Source: Perognathus longimembris pacificus
Lineage: Eukaryota > Chordata > Mammalia > Rodentia > Heteromyidae
Reading direction: 5' to 3'
Length of the DNA stretch: 64,000 nt
Assembly: GCF_023159225.1 (NCBI RefSeq)
Contig: NC_063188.1
Coordinates: 36,074,021 to 36,138,020 of the forward strand
Shown: positions 37,728 through 48,518 of the stretch, piece by piece
Layout: the number at the start of each line of letters is the position of its first letter
Numbering within the stretch: position 1 is the stretch's first letter
Translations under genes and position numbers: made by a program
Notes under the pieces: model-generated
Database searches by the model: none
What the model was told of the DNA's origin: nothing
Seen by the model: only the letters and a program-made list of their open reading frames with translations

Positions 37728-39018
37728 TAGTGGGTTTCACCATGACAACGTCTTGGCTTTTATCAACGAGCAGATGGCAAGGCACCCTAAAGGGCCTCAG
37801 TTCTATCTTGAAAACGTGTTCTTGTGTTGGGAAGAGGTAGAGAACAAATTCAGAGCCATCTTAGAAGACAGCACGGTGCCCAGAGAGGCACATGAGGCCT
37901 GCGCCTGGAGCAGCCTGGCCTTGGCCGTGCGCTTTGCTCGCAGGCAGGATTATTTACAGGGGCACCGGGTGCAGTGGCTTCATGAGTTTGCCAAACTGCA
38001 CAAAGTGGCCGCCAATGCCTTGGCCTCAGACCTGAAGCAGCTCTCTGAGCAACAGGAGGCAGAGCGCAGGGAGGCCGCCTTCCAGCTTCGAGTGATGCAG
38101 ACCAAACTGGCAGAGGTGCAGAAGGAACGTGACATGCTCAAGCGGAAGCTCCTCCAAGCAGTAAGTTCACACACACACACCATCTTTCTGTTCCCTATCC
38201 CACTCACATTCCCCTCCTCCTCATCCCTCAGGCTCATGCAAAACATGTCAATCTGTCTATTTTTGCCCCAGGAACTGAAGGTGCTCTCAATAGCAGAGGA
38301 GTCAAGCCTAGTCACTACTACGATCCTGGCCACTGCCGCTGCCTCTGGGTCTGCCACTGCCTGTGCCAGTGATTCTGCCTGTGCTTCTGCATCTGCCACT
38401 GCTGGAGGGGAAGGAACAGAGAGGCAAAGAGGAAGTGATAAGGAAGAAGTGGCAGATATGGAAGTTTCTATCAGAGATGCCAGAGGAAGTAAACCGGAGA
38501 TGGATTCGACATCGGAGCCCACTCAGGAGGCCGAAGGAAGCCTCACGAAGCTTCTGGGGGCTGTGGACTGGAAAAACTACTCCTTTGGTGGGCACAGGGA
38601 GGGGAATATAAGATCTTCTGAGAAGGCTATGTTTTCTCAATCAGGAACCCCAAATCTAAGGCGCGCAGCTTCCCCTGAGCCCCTTACTGTACAACTCCCT
38701 GCATCATTCACATATTCCTATGACAGTCCCTTCCAAGACACCCCATCAACATCACCAGTCATGGGCATGGCACCTTTAAGTCCAGTGCCTTCCTATTGCA
38801 TGAGTCCTGACATGAATCTACTTTCTGATATGGGAATCACTGGAACAGACTTTGAGGAATTTCAGGACAAGAAGGACTCAGAAACCCAGCAAGAAAAAAA
38901 ACTTCCCGTATTTCGCCGTCCTGGGGACTGGGATTGTCCATGGTGTAAAGCAGTGAATTTTTCACGGAGGGAAAACTGCTTTCGCTGTGGGAGGGGAATC
39001 TGGCTGCAAAGCCCTTAG
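37702..39018 (+). CDS. TEX13A: TEX13A, nested testis-expressed zinc-finger protein (two coding exons)
   Basis: Coding exons are 37702-38160 and 38272-39018, giving 401 residues after splicing, close to the roughly 409 I recall for human TEX13A. The TEX13 family N-terminal domain (MALRPEDPTSGFHHDNV...) fills residues 1-105. A charged, probably coiled-coil helix (SDLKQLSEQQEAERREAAF and on) spans about 108-153. An Ala/Ser/Thr/Cys-rich low-complexity stretch follows, then a long disordered Ser/Pro region. A RanBP2-type zinc finger, GDWDCPWC..NCFRC, lies at 371-393 with C375-X2-C378-X10-C389-X2-C392 intact. The chosen ATG has A at -3 and G at +4 and begins the conserved family start. The frame is open for 46 more codons upstream, but those do not look like the family. 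TEX13 proteins are reported as male germ-cell nuclear proteins linked to repression; RanBP2 fingers usually bind single-stranded RNA. The gene is antisense to IL1RAPL2, inside its 31.4 kb intron. No frameshift or stop is seen. 5' and 3' UTR exons are not resolved; a donor-like CAGTAAGT lies about 20 bp past the stop, and an acceptor-like ttctctcag ends at 37666. Confidence 0.95.
   Translation: MALRPEDPTSGFHHDNVLAFINEQMARHPKGPQFYLENVFLCWEEVENKFRAILEDSTVPREAHEACAWSSLALAVRFARRQDYLQGHRVQWLHEFAKLHKVAANALASDLKQLSEQQEAERREAAFQLRVMQTKLAEVQKERDMLKRKLLQAVSSHTHTIFLFPIPLTFPSSSSLRLMQNMSICLFLPQELKVLSIAEESSLVTTTILATAAASGSATACASDSACASASATAGGEGTERQRGSDKEEVADMEVSIRDARGSKPEMDSTSEPTQEAEGSLTKLLGAVDWKNYSFGGHREGNIRSSEKAMFSQSGTPNLRRAASPEPLTVQLPASFTYSYDSPFQDTPSTSPVMGMAPLSPVPSYCMSPDMNLLSDMGITGTDFEEFQDKKDSETQQEKKLPVFRRPGDWDCPWCKAVNFSRRENCFRCGRGIWLQSP
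38161..38271 (+). other. TEX13A: TEX13A intron, 111 bp, open in frame
   Basis: The donor GTAAGT at 38161 and acceptor ttttgccccag ending at 38271 are both strong. The intron is 37 codons long and has no stop in the coding frame, so an unspliced transcript would still encode a full-length protein with a 37-residue insert. It contains a short (CA)n run and a pyrimidine-rich second half. The encoded insert is hydrophobic and Ser-rich and interrupts the predicted helix, which argues that splicing is the norm. Confidence 0.85.
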
Positions 39019-40204
39019 TGTACTCAGCAACATCTGAAATACAGTAAGTGCATATAGCAATGAGAGACTGTTTTTCTTTTGTGGGGAAGATAGGAGGCCT
39101 GGATGGAGCTGGGGGAGGCTGGGAGGAGGATGGGGTCAAAAGAGTTGGAGGGAGAGGTTTATGAAGAGGCTATAGATGTGTGCAGACATGTTTTGAAGAC
39201 TCACTCCTTATTCTAAGCATTAACATTCAGCACCCCATAACTACTCCAGCTTCTATGGAGCAGGACAAGTGTACACCTCCCCACCCTGCTGTCAGGTGAA
39301 CCCTGATGGCTGGTATACAAAACCCCGCCCTCATCCTACACATAGGCCTTACATAATTCTGAGCCAAATTTATCCGCAGAATTGAGAATCTGAAGAGTAA
39401 GTCAGGGGGTCATTTGGCATTGGTACCACAGTCACAGCCAAGGGCATTGGCCACAGAGACCTGGCTAGGGCTGTGGGAAAGCAAATTCCGGTGCCTGACA
39501 GAAGATGTCTTTTACAGGACACCAAAATGCAATTATAGGGTGTAGACAAAAAGAGAGAAGTACAGGCATCACTGCAGCGACTCCAGAGACTGGAGTAGGG
39601 TGGTGACTCAGATGATTTTTCACTTATTGTAAGTGTGCTATATTCAGGGCAACCAGATCATTTCCAAGTCAGAAATTGGCACCCGAAGAACAATTTTAAA
39701 TAATAGACCATTAATATTTTGGAACTGACTGGGAGTTGCATCAAGATTTGGCAGTCCATGGGGATTTCTACATCCCAAGAATCCCCAAGAATGAATTGGA
39801 TAGCCGGCTCATTTGGAGAAAGATATAAGAACCATAATAGGCCTGGAGCAACCTCAAGATTATGCTTAACCCAAGTGAACATGGCAGAGATTTGCCACCA
39901 CTAAGCAAACCCTGCCAGAGGCTGTGGCCAGATGGCAGTACCTGAGGCAAGGGAGGAGTACTGTGGCTGTACAGCCTCACCACAGGAAACCCTCAGCCGA
40001 ACCGGAGACAGATAGATCTCAGGGAAGCAAGTGATAGTGCCCAGACTCTTTGCTAGTCCATAGCATGCCAACCCATAGTGTCACCCTGTGGGATTCTCTC
40101 CTCCTGCCCACTCTCATGTTGAAAGTGAGGAGAAGCCCAGCCTGCATTTTTCCAGCCATGTCATTGGGCCTGTATGACCCCTTGTAGGACAGGGTTTCCT
40201 ATCA
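39019..40204 (+). other. TEX13A 3' flank
   Basis: Relatively GC-balanced unique sequence, probably including the 3' UTR. A donor-like CAGTAAGT follows the stop by about 20 bp. I see no canonical AATAAA within the first kilobase, which would fit a spliced 3' UTR. The frame at 39719-39904 is unremarkable. Confidence 0.5.
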
Positions 40205-40400
40205 CCCTCAGAACACTTGACCTGAGATGTTGGAGATTTCTTTGCTGCAGAGGGTGGGGGAGGCTGTCCTGAGTACTGCAAGATGTTCAGCAAAATCCCC
40301 AGACTCTACTCAGTAGATGCCAGTGATGTTTACTCCCCACTCCCTCAGTTAACGACACCCACAAATGCCTCCAGATATTGCCACTTGAGAACGAGATCAT
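40205..40400. mobile_element. MER5A-like hAT-Charlie DNA transposon fragment
   Basis: 'gaggctgtcctgagtactgc', 'aagatgttcagcaaaatccc', 'gtagatgccagtgatg' and 'aaatgcctccagatattgcc' appear in the order of the non-autonomous MER5A element, ending 'ttgagaacgagatc' near its terminal repeat. It is an ancient mammalian element, about 1.2 kb past TEX13A. Confidence 0.75.
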
Positions 40401-40471
40401 CTCCCAGGCTAGGAAAGCCAGGAAGGCAATGAAGGACTTAAAATCTGAAACAGGCAAGAATCAAAAGAGAA

Positions 40472-40603
40472 GGGCAGCTGATGCTGGTGGCTCATGCCTG
40501 TTATCCTAGCTACTCAGGAGGCTGAAATCTAAGGTTTCAGATTCAAAGCCAGTGGGGCAGGAAGAAAAGTCTGTGAGTTCAAGTCTCAGGACTGGCACAA
40601 AAA
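40472..40603 (+). mobile_element. B1-like SINE with shortened Geo end
   Basis: Good B1-like head (ggtggctcatgcctgttatc) joined directly to the last 30 bases of Geo (gagttcaagtctcaggac). Most of the Geo monomer is deleted. Confidence 0.75.
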
Positions 40604-40967
40604 AGGGAGAGAAGGCCACAGAGGCTGAGGGGCTTGTGAGGCAGGAGCGGAAAGTCAGTGAGTGGTCTGGCGTTACTTGGCTCTTCAAGAAAACTTAGAA
40701 CAATGACAGGGTAGAAGCCAAACTGCTAGGACTGAAGAGTGAGTAGAAGTGAGGAAGTAGGGCCCCCAGGGGGAGCTCTTCTTTTCAGACCTGGCTATGA
40801 AGAGAAGGAAGGAAAGGAGATGCATGGTTGAGACTTTGAACATGTGAGAAATGTGAGCTGTAGGAGACAGTAGAAGGCTGGGGGATAGAAGAAATTTGTA
40901 AAAGATTCACACCCTGCAAATTGCACTAGAGCTATGGGTGCTCTATCAGTACAGGAAATGTATGGTC

Positions 40968-40985
40968 ACTTGTCATATGACAAGT
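40968..40985. repeat. Perfect 18-bp palindrome
   Basis: acttgtcatatgacaagt equals its own reverse complement and is centred on CATATG, an E-box-type site. It lies about 2 kb past the TEX13A stop. Confidence 0.95.
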
Positions 40986-41091
40986 ACACTTGGTTTTCAA
41001 GACAAAATATCTTTAAAATAAAATTATATACATATATTCAAACACACATACACATATACACATATATACAAGTAAGAATTGTAGATTAGTG

Positions 41092-43785
41092 GGTTTTTTT
41101 CAAATTTTTATTATCAAACTGATGTACAGAGAGGATAGAGTTTCATACGTTAGGCATTGGATACATTTCTTGTACTGTTTGTTACCTTGTCCCTCATACC
41201 ACCCACCCTCCTCCCCCTTTCCCTTTCCCCCCCTGAGGTGTTCAGTTCACTTACACCAAACAGTTTTGCAAGTATTGCTTTTGTAGTTGTTTGTCTTTTT
41301 TTACCATGTGTCTCTCAATTTTGGTATTCCCTTTCAATTTCCTAGTTCTAATACCAGTATACACGGTTCCAATATACTCAGATAAGATTACAGAGATAGT
41401 GTAGGTACAACCACAGGAAGGTGATACAAGAACATCATCAATAATAGAAGCTACAGATACACGTGGGACGTTAAAGTAGTTACAACTGTGATATAACAAT
41501 TGTTTCTATAACATGGAGTTCATTTCACTTAGCATCATCTTATGTGTTCATAAGGGTGTAGCTATTGGGCCATGTGATGCTCTGCTATGACTTGCCTAAA
41601 CCTGTACTAATTATTCCCAATAAGGGAGACCATAGAGTCAATGCTTCTTTGGGTCTGGCTCACTTCACTTAGTATAATTTTTTCCAAGTCCTTCCATTTC
41701 CTTACAAATGGGGCAATGTCATTCTTTCTGATAGAGGCATAAAATTCCATTGTGTATATGTACCACATTTTCCTGATCCATTCAACTACTGAGGGGCATC
41801 TGGGTTGGTTCCAGATTCTAGCTATGACAAATTGTGCTGCGATGAACATTGTTGTGCTGGTGGCATTACTGTGATTTTGTTTGTGGTCTTTTGGATAGAT
41901 ACCCAAAAGTGGGGCTGCTGGGTCATAGGGGAGATCTATGTTTAGCCTTCAGAGGAATCTCCATACTGCTTGCCAGAGTGGCTGAACCAGTTTACATTCC
42001 CACCAACAATGAAGTAGGGTTCCCTTTTGGCCACATCCCCTCCAACAATTGTTACTGTTAGTTTTCTTGATATAGGACATTCTTACTGGGGTGAGATGGA
42101 ATCTCAATGTTTTGATTTGCATTTCTTTTATGGCCAGTGATGTAGAGCATTTTTTCATATGTCTCTTGGCCATTCTCATTTCCTCATCAGAGAAGTCTCT
42201 TTGTAAGTCTTCAGCCCACTTGATGAGGGGGCTATTGGTTCTTTGCGGTTTTGTTTAGGAGGAAGGTAATTTTTTTCGTTCTGCATATATTTTAGATATG
42301 AGGCCTTTGTCCTTTGAATGGCCGGTAAAGATCTTCTCCCAGTCTGTGGGCTTTCTGTTTATCTTGTGAGCTATGTCCTTTGCCGTGCAGAAGCTCTGCA
42401 GTTTGATGCAGTCCCATTTGTCCAACCTTTCTTTGATTTGTAGCCTTTCTGGGTCTTTGTTAAGGAAGTTCCTTCCTGCGCCAAGGAGCCCAGGTGTTTC
42501 TCCTACTCCTTCCTTTAGTGTTTTCAGGGTGTCTGTTTTGATTTCGAGGTCTTTAATCCATTTGGAATTGATTTTGGTGCAGGGTGATATATAAGGATCT
42601 AGTTTTAGTTTTTGCATCTGTTGAACCAGTTTTGCCAGCACCATTTGTTAAAGAGGCTATCTTTCTTCCATACTATTGTTTTAGCTCCTTTATCAAAGAT
42701 TAAGTAGGCGTAGTTCTGTGGGTTCATTTCTGGGTCTTCAGTTCTGTTCCATTGGTCTTCAGGCCTGTTCCGGTGCCAATACCAAGCTGTTTTTATTACT
42801 ATAGCTTTATAATACAGCTTGAAGTTGGGTATTGTAATTCCTCCAGCACTGTTCATTCTGCTGAGGATTGTTTTTGCTATTCTAGGTCTTTTATTGTTCC
42901 ATATGAATTTCTGGATTGCTTCCTCTATTTCATTAAAAAATGGTGTTGGGATATTAATGGGTATTGCATTGAATTTGTAGATAGCCTTTGGCAATATTGC
43001 CATTTTGATTGTATTAATCCTCCCCATCCAGGAGCATGGGAGGTTTTTCCATTTCTTTAGTTCTGACTTAATTTCGTTTTTCAAGGTTTTAAAGTTCTCC
43101 TCAAAGAGGTCTTTCACTTCTTTGGTTAAGGTTATTCCTAGGTATTTTATGTTTTGGGGGGCTATTGCAAAAGGAGTTGCTTTCCTGATTTCAGCCTCGG
43201 TCTTCGGGTCGTTAGCATAGAGAAAGGCCGTTGATTTTTGAAGGTTTATTTTATATCCTGCAACTTTGCCAAAGTTTTGGATCAGCTCTAGTAACTTGGG
43301 GGTAGAGTCTATGGGATTTTTTAGGTATAGGATCACGTCATCTGCAAAGAGAGAAAGTTTAACTTCATTTTTTCCTATTTGGATCCCCTTTATATTTTCT
43401 TCTTGCCTAATTGCTCTGGCTAGGAATTCCAGTAATATGTTGAAGAGCAGGGGAGAGAGTGGACATCCCTGCCTTGTTCCTGATTTTAAAGGGAATGGCT
43501 TTAGTTTTTCACCATTTAGAGTTATGCTTGCTGTTGGTTTGTCCTAAACTGCCTTGATTATATTCAGGAATGTTCCCTGGAATCCCAGTTTTTCCAGGGC
43601 TTTTAGCATAAATGGGTGCTGGATTTCATCGAACGCTTTTTCAATATCCAGAGATAAAACTATGTGTTTCTTTACCTTGCTCTGGTTGATGTGGTGGATT
43701 ACATTAATTGACTTGCGTATATTAAACCAACTTTGCATCCCTGGGATGAATCCAGTTTGATCGTGGTGTATGATTTTTTTTTTAC
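41092..43785 (-). mobile_element. 5'-truncated L1 with degenerate ORF2 and 3' UTR
   Basis: About 2.7 kb of rodent L1 inserted on the minus strand, flanked by a 10-bp duplication (tagattagtg at 41082-41091 and 43786-43795). The T run at the left is the poly(A) tail. From high to low coordinates, the ORF2 reading frame covers the part of reverse transcriptase containing the FADD catalytic motif (about 43330-43350), then thumb and C-terminal regions, including a C-X3-C-X7-H-X4-C cysteine motif (about 42010-42070). The frame is broken by in-frame stops at 43544-43546, 42255-42257 and about 41949, and by a 1-bp frameshift near 42620. The 3' UTR (about 41092-41600) carries a C-rich tract, which is G-rich on the L1 sense strand. 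It cannot encode active ORF2. Confidence 0.93.
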
Positions 43786-44410
43786 TAGATTAGTGTTTAC
43801 ATACAGGAAATATCTGGGAAGATGTTTGCCAAATTGAGTATTAACCTGGGAGACTAGATTCAGAGTCAGGATGAGAGGCATAAGGTGCCAAACTATAAGG
43901 TTGTGTGGTGTAGAATACAGCCCAGGAGACAGAGGCCTCTATTGCTTTATATACCTCTGTTTTATAAAAGAAAAAGAAGAACTATTCACAAAAATTTTAA
44001 AAATAAAATGTGAATTTATTTTCTGGGATGAATTTGGGAGACTGTTCTTCTGGGACAGTGAGGAGAAGGAGGGAGTACACAAATTGTGTGTCTAGAATTT
44101 GGGAAAGCAGATAGCGAGGGTTCTGACAACTAGGCACCTAAAAATGAGCCACAGTACAAGGTCGAATGCGGGCTTCCTAGGGGATTATATACTTTGAAGC
44201 AACTGTGGAAATATGTTTGAGAAACAGGGTAGGTGAAGGAAAGGATCATGAAACTGAACAGAGGACCCCATTCAAATAGGGACCAACTGAAGCAAACCCC
44301 TTTGTATTGGGACAGGAGTAGGAGTCCAGGAAGATTGGAAATGGAGGTTGGTAGTGCCAGGAAGGACACTGTGTGTGTGTGTGTCACATCTATATACACA
44401 CTCACTTCAC

Positions 44411-44497
44411 CTATTTTTTGTGGTGTTGGTGTTTTAACACAGGGCTTTGTACTTTATAGGTAAGTGCTTTACCACTTGAGTCATTTCCCCACCCTTT
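44411..44497 (-). mobile_element. ID-like SINE monomer, reversed
   Basis: 'acacagggctttgtacttta' and 'gtgctttaccacttgagtca' follow a reversed ID-like unit. Confidence 0.5.
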
Positions 44498-44613
44498 TTA
44501 TGTTGGTTATCTTTGACTTAGTGTCCTGTTTTATGCCCCAGCAGCCTGGACATCTATCCTCCTATTTCTTCCTTCCAAGTATCTAAGATTTCAGGATTTA
44601 GCTGCAGCACCCA

Positions 44614-44681
44614 GTCCTTCCTTTCTTCCTTTCTTTCTTCCTTCCTTTCTTCCTTCCACCCTTCCTTCTTTTCTTTCTTTT
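44614..44681. repeat. Pure pyrimidine (TTCC/CTTT)n tract
   Basis: CT-only tetranucleotide-type repeat with one 'cca' interruption. Confidence 0.93.
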
Positions 44682-44689
44682 GTATTAGT

Positions 44690-44800
44690 AATGGGGCTTG
44701 AATTCAAGGCCTTGAGTTGTCCCTTAAGATTTTCCACTCTAGGCTGGCACTCTACCACTTGATCCACAGTTCCACTTCCAACATTTCTGTATTTATTAAA
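44690..44800 (-). mobile_element. Geo SINE fragment after a CT-rich repeat
   Basis: 'ggggcttgaattcaaggcc' and 'ctaccacttgatccacagt' are reversed Geo. The CT-rich tract at 44614-44681 occupies the tail side. Confidence 0.7.
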
Positions 44801-45843
44801 GCATATATTAGCTCCTGTCATGTGTGAAAAATAAAAGTAATTCACTATTTGAAGCTTCCCCCATCCCCTTGCCATACACACATAATCCTCTTTTTTTTTT
44901 TTTTGGCACGTTAGAGTCTCTCTAAATCTTCTAAGTCTTCATAGAGCCAGCAAATAATTTCTGGGTAGTTACCATAAATAAATAATGGACAAAAGTTGCT
45001 GAAGGATTGCGAAAAGCAATACTAGTTTAGACAAATTACATCTGAAAGTGGGAATAAGAGCTACTTACAAGTTTAAAGAAACAAGTGATAGAGGATGAGA
45101 ACGAGAAAAACAGAAAAAACGTGCAAGAGCAATTTTACATGAAGAGTTTTTAGATAAGAATGAATGTGGGGGATGACAGGAGATATTTTTGGGCAGGTAC
45201 AGCATATGTCATACTGGGAGTGAAACCAGTATGTAAAGATCAGTTGTATGTGCTTGGTGGGCAGAGCTAAAATGATTTGAAATGGTTTGCCCTTTGGCCC
45301 CACCCTCACCCCATCGGAAGTAGTAAATACTCAAATATTTATAGATTTAAAATACATTTAGAACTGATTCCTTTAGAATTATGAGCATTTCTATGTTGAA
45401 TTAAATTCTATACTGTGCTTTTAATTATTTTTTAAATTATAATTTGTAAACATGTCCTAAGTCCTCTTTTGATCTGTTGAAATCAGGAGTCTAGTCATTT
45501 GCTTTTGCTTTTTGTAGCAACTTTTACATAGAAGGTTTTCAATAAGTTTGTTTAATGTGTTAGTGATATCTGACAGTTGACTAATTGTGAGTCATGTTCC
45601 TTGAATATTTGTGAGCCAGAGTAAAAGGACTAAAAGAAAGAACTACTGTGTAGGAGGGTACACGTCTTACAGAGTTCCTACTTCGCTCTTCTTTGACATG
45701 AAGAAACTTCTAAGTACTTCAATAGAAAATTCTTTTACAAGTAGTGGCCTGATCCTATCACTGAAATTACTATTTTAACTTGATCCTTACTTTTCATGAA
45801 TTCAGAATCTCTATTTCACTGTCTTTTGCTGTTGATCTTTATT

Positions 45844-46213
45844 TTTTTTTCCGTGATTTTTTTTCATTTTTATTTTTTCTTGTTATTATAAAGGTGATGT
45901 ACAGAAGGGTTACAATTATGTAAGTCAGTTAATGAGTACATTTCTTTTGTTTCTGTGGTAAACTTTTTTTTCCTCAAATTTTTATTATCAAACTGATGTA
46001 CAGAGAGGTTACAGTTTCATACGTTGGGCAATGGATACATACGAAATTCAAAGGGAATACCAAATTAGAGAGACACAGGGTAAAAAAAGAGAAATAACTA
46101 CAAAAGCAATACTTGCAAAACTGTTTGGTGTAAGTGAACTGAACACCTGGGGGGGAAGGGAAAGGGGGGGAGGGAGGGGGGCATGAGGGACAAGGTAACA
46201 AACAGTACAAGAA
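45844..46213. mobile_element. L1 3' ends, one with inversion
   Basis: Flanked by gctgttgatcttta (about 45830-45843 and 46214-46227). It contains an older-subfamily L1 terminus on the minus strand (about 45880-45955), then a young L1 terminus on the minus strand (45972-46040), and from 46041 L1 3' UTR on the plus strand with a G-rich tract (46149-46195). Two events or one complex insertion are both possible. Confidence 0.75.
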
Positions 46214-46293
46214 ATGCTGTTGATCTTTAATCAGTAGAATTTTGTTCTTATCATTACACCATACACTGAGGACTCTAAAAAAAGAACTACAGA

Positions 46294-46490
46294 GGGCTGG
46301 GAATATGGCCTAGTGGCAAGAGTACTTGCCTCGTATACATGAAGCCCTGGGTTCGATTCCCCAGCACCATATATATAGAAAATGGCCAGAAGTGGCGCTG
46401 TGGCTCAAGTGGCAGAGTGCTAACCTCGAGCAAAAAAGCCATGGACAGTGCTCAGGCCCTGAGTTCAAGCCCCAGGACTGGCAAAAAAAA
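46294..46490 (+). mobile_element. IDL-Geo SINE with target duplication
   Basis: Flanked by aaaagaactacaga (ends 46293, and 46491-46504). Intact A and B boxes in the left half; short poly(A). Confidence 0.92.
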
Positions 46491-47120
46491 AAAAAGAACT
46501 ACAGAACGTTATGCAGGCATGAATTACCATAAATAATCAAAGTCACACTCCTATACAGAACAGGAAAGGTAGGTAATGAATGAGAAGACAGTAGAACAAA
46601 ATGATTATGATTTGAGCTCTGGCATCTGATGGACTTGGCCATGTCTAATTTGACTAGCCACATGTCTTAGACAGATTATTTAACATATATATATGTATAT
46701 GTATATGTGTTTAATCTTCAATAATATAAACTAGCTCCTGGGGTTATTACGAGGATTAACACAATATCTCTCAAAAAGGCTTAAAATTCACAGCAGATAG
46801 AATGTGGTGGTAGTAAAAGGAAAAAGGAGAAATACGGTGTGTAAACTCAAAATATATGACAAGATGCTCATCAACACTGAAACAGGTACTCCTCAAGTCT
46901 TCTCTCTCAGCTAATAGCACCAAGAGTCACTTTGTCCTTCAAGTCAAAAGCAAAGGCTTCATCTATTTTTCAACTATTTCTCTCATCTAATGCATCAGCA
47001 TGTCTGTCTATTCATCCTCTAGTACATGTCTAGAGAGTCCATGAACTTCATATTTCCATAGCCATCATCTCAGTTCCAATCACTGTCACATCTCTTCATA
47101 AAAAAATACATCTGTTTCTT

Positions 47121-47332
47121 TTTTTTTTTTTTTTTTTTTGGCCAGTCCTGGGCCTTGGACTCAGGGCCTGAGCACTGTCCCTGGCTTCTTCCCGCTCAAG
47201 GCTAGCACTCTGCCACTTGAGCCACAGCGCTGCTTCTGGCCGTTTTCTGTATATGTGGTGCTGGGGAATCGAACCTAGGGCCTCGTGTATCCGAGGCAGG
47301 CACTCTTGCCACTAGGCTATATCCCCAGCCCC
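47121..47332 (-). mobile_element. Young IDL-Geo SINE with target duplication
   Basis: Flanked by a perfect 12-bp duplication (catctgtttctt at 47109-47120 and 47333-47344). Several CpGs are preserved (gtgtatccgaggc), which suggests recent insertion. Confidence 0.93.
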
Positions 47333-47344
47333 CATCTGTTTCTT

Positions 47345-48299
47345 AATATGGTCCCCATACTTGTTTCCCTACAATCCATTCTTACAAGGGCAACAAAAGT
47401 GATCTTTTAAAAGTGGAAGTTTATTCATGTTTCTCTTGAGTTTAGAATAAACAAAAGCAGTCACCTCTTGCCACTGATTACTAATAGAAATAAACTTCAG
47501 AGTTCAAAGGTCTGAATGCTATCTGCCTTTCTAGCTCACCTATTAATGTTTCTTTTGGGCTAACTAGGCTGCATCCAGATGGACCTCCTTTAGTTTTCTT
47601 GAGTATAGCAACCCATTTCATAACCTTTCTACTTGCTATCCCTCCTGACTAAAATATTCTGCATACAACCAACTCCTTTTCATTCAGATATCACTCAGCT
47701 TACTTTCTCTGGAAATTCTGTTTTCACTACCTAACTGAAAACAGCCTCCAAATTGCTTCTGCAACATGACATCCCTCTGTTGTACTCATTCTTACTTAGT
47801 ACTACTGAGTACAGTTTTATAGATGATTTGTTTATAAATATATTTGTGTCTCCTTCAATCTAGAATGTAAACTCTGAGAGAGTAGACACTTTAGTTCATG
47901 CTTTACATGCATGTATACAAAACCAAAACAAGTGTTTAAAAATATTATAGGTGGAATATGTAAATGAGTCTTCATTTTCCATGTGAGGAAAGCAAGGCAC
48001 ACAGACATAAGATACTATCTTTCCCTAGGTTAATGCTATGGTCAAGGCCAATACAAGCTATGAGTTCACTGGTTCATATAAAGTGGTCAAAGTCACACAA
48101 GCAGTGAGCAGTAAATATGTGATTCAAATTCAAGCACTCTAACTCCAGATAGCATACCCTTAATATGTATGATTCAGTACTAATACAATGTTTAAAAAAG
48201 AAAAAGAAAAACACTGCACCAGTGTTACGTAGGCTGTTTCCTCTGCTCACTGGAAAGAAGGTAGAAAAGGTCCACCAATCTGTAGCAACAGAATCTGCC
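47345..48299. other. Intron, no recognised element
   Basis: Unique AT-rich intron leading to the L1 fragment and the second gap. 46505-47108 is similar, with TA-rich text at 46685-46712. Confidence 0.6.
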
Positions 48300-48415
48300 T
48301 GAGGGAGGAGGTAACAAGTTTGATTAAAAATATATACTCATTGCCTTACATATGAAACTGTAACCCCTCTGTACTTCACTTTGACAATAAAGAAAAAATA
48401 TTTTTAAAATGTTAT
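48300..48415 (+). mobile_element. L1 3'-terminal fragment
   Basis: 'gagggaggaggtaacaagtt' to 'gaaactgtaacccctctgta', 'gacaataaag' and an A-rich tail. Ends about 100 bp before the second gap. Confidence 0.8.
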
Positions 48416-48518
48416 TTAAATACACTGTGGCTAACAGTACAGATTTCTGTGCTGATCTATGTATCTTCCTTGGATGAAGATGGGATTCTTCCAGGTGCCA
48501 CATTTGGCCTTAGTATTG

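Larger units (their letters stand above)
43796..45829. other. Intron with SINE fragments and a CT-rich repeat
   Basis: Unique sequence around the ID-like (44411) and Geo (44690) fragments. A poly(T) at 44891-44904 may mark another decayed retrocopy. Confidence 0.55.

Noticed and set aside
37980..38522. 180-codon minus-strand frame
   Set aside because: It is the antisense shadow of the TEX13A coding sequence, crosses its intron, and shows no family resemblance.
41949..42179. Cysteine-rich frame as a zinc-finger gene
   Set aside because: The C-X3-C-X7-H-X4-C motif is the known C-terminal motif of L1 ORF2 and lies within the L1.
42752..43760. Plus-strand frames of 68-102 codons across the L1
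   Set aside because: Antisense shadows of L1 ORF2, which reads on the minus strand.
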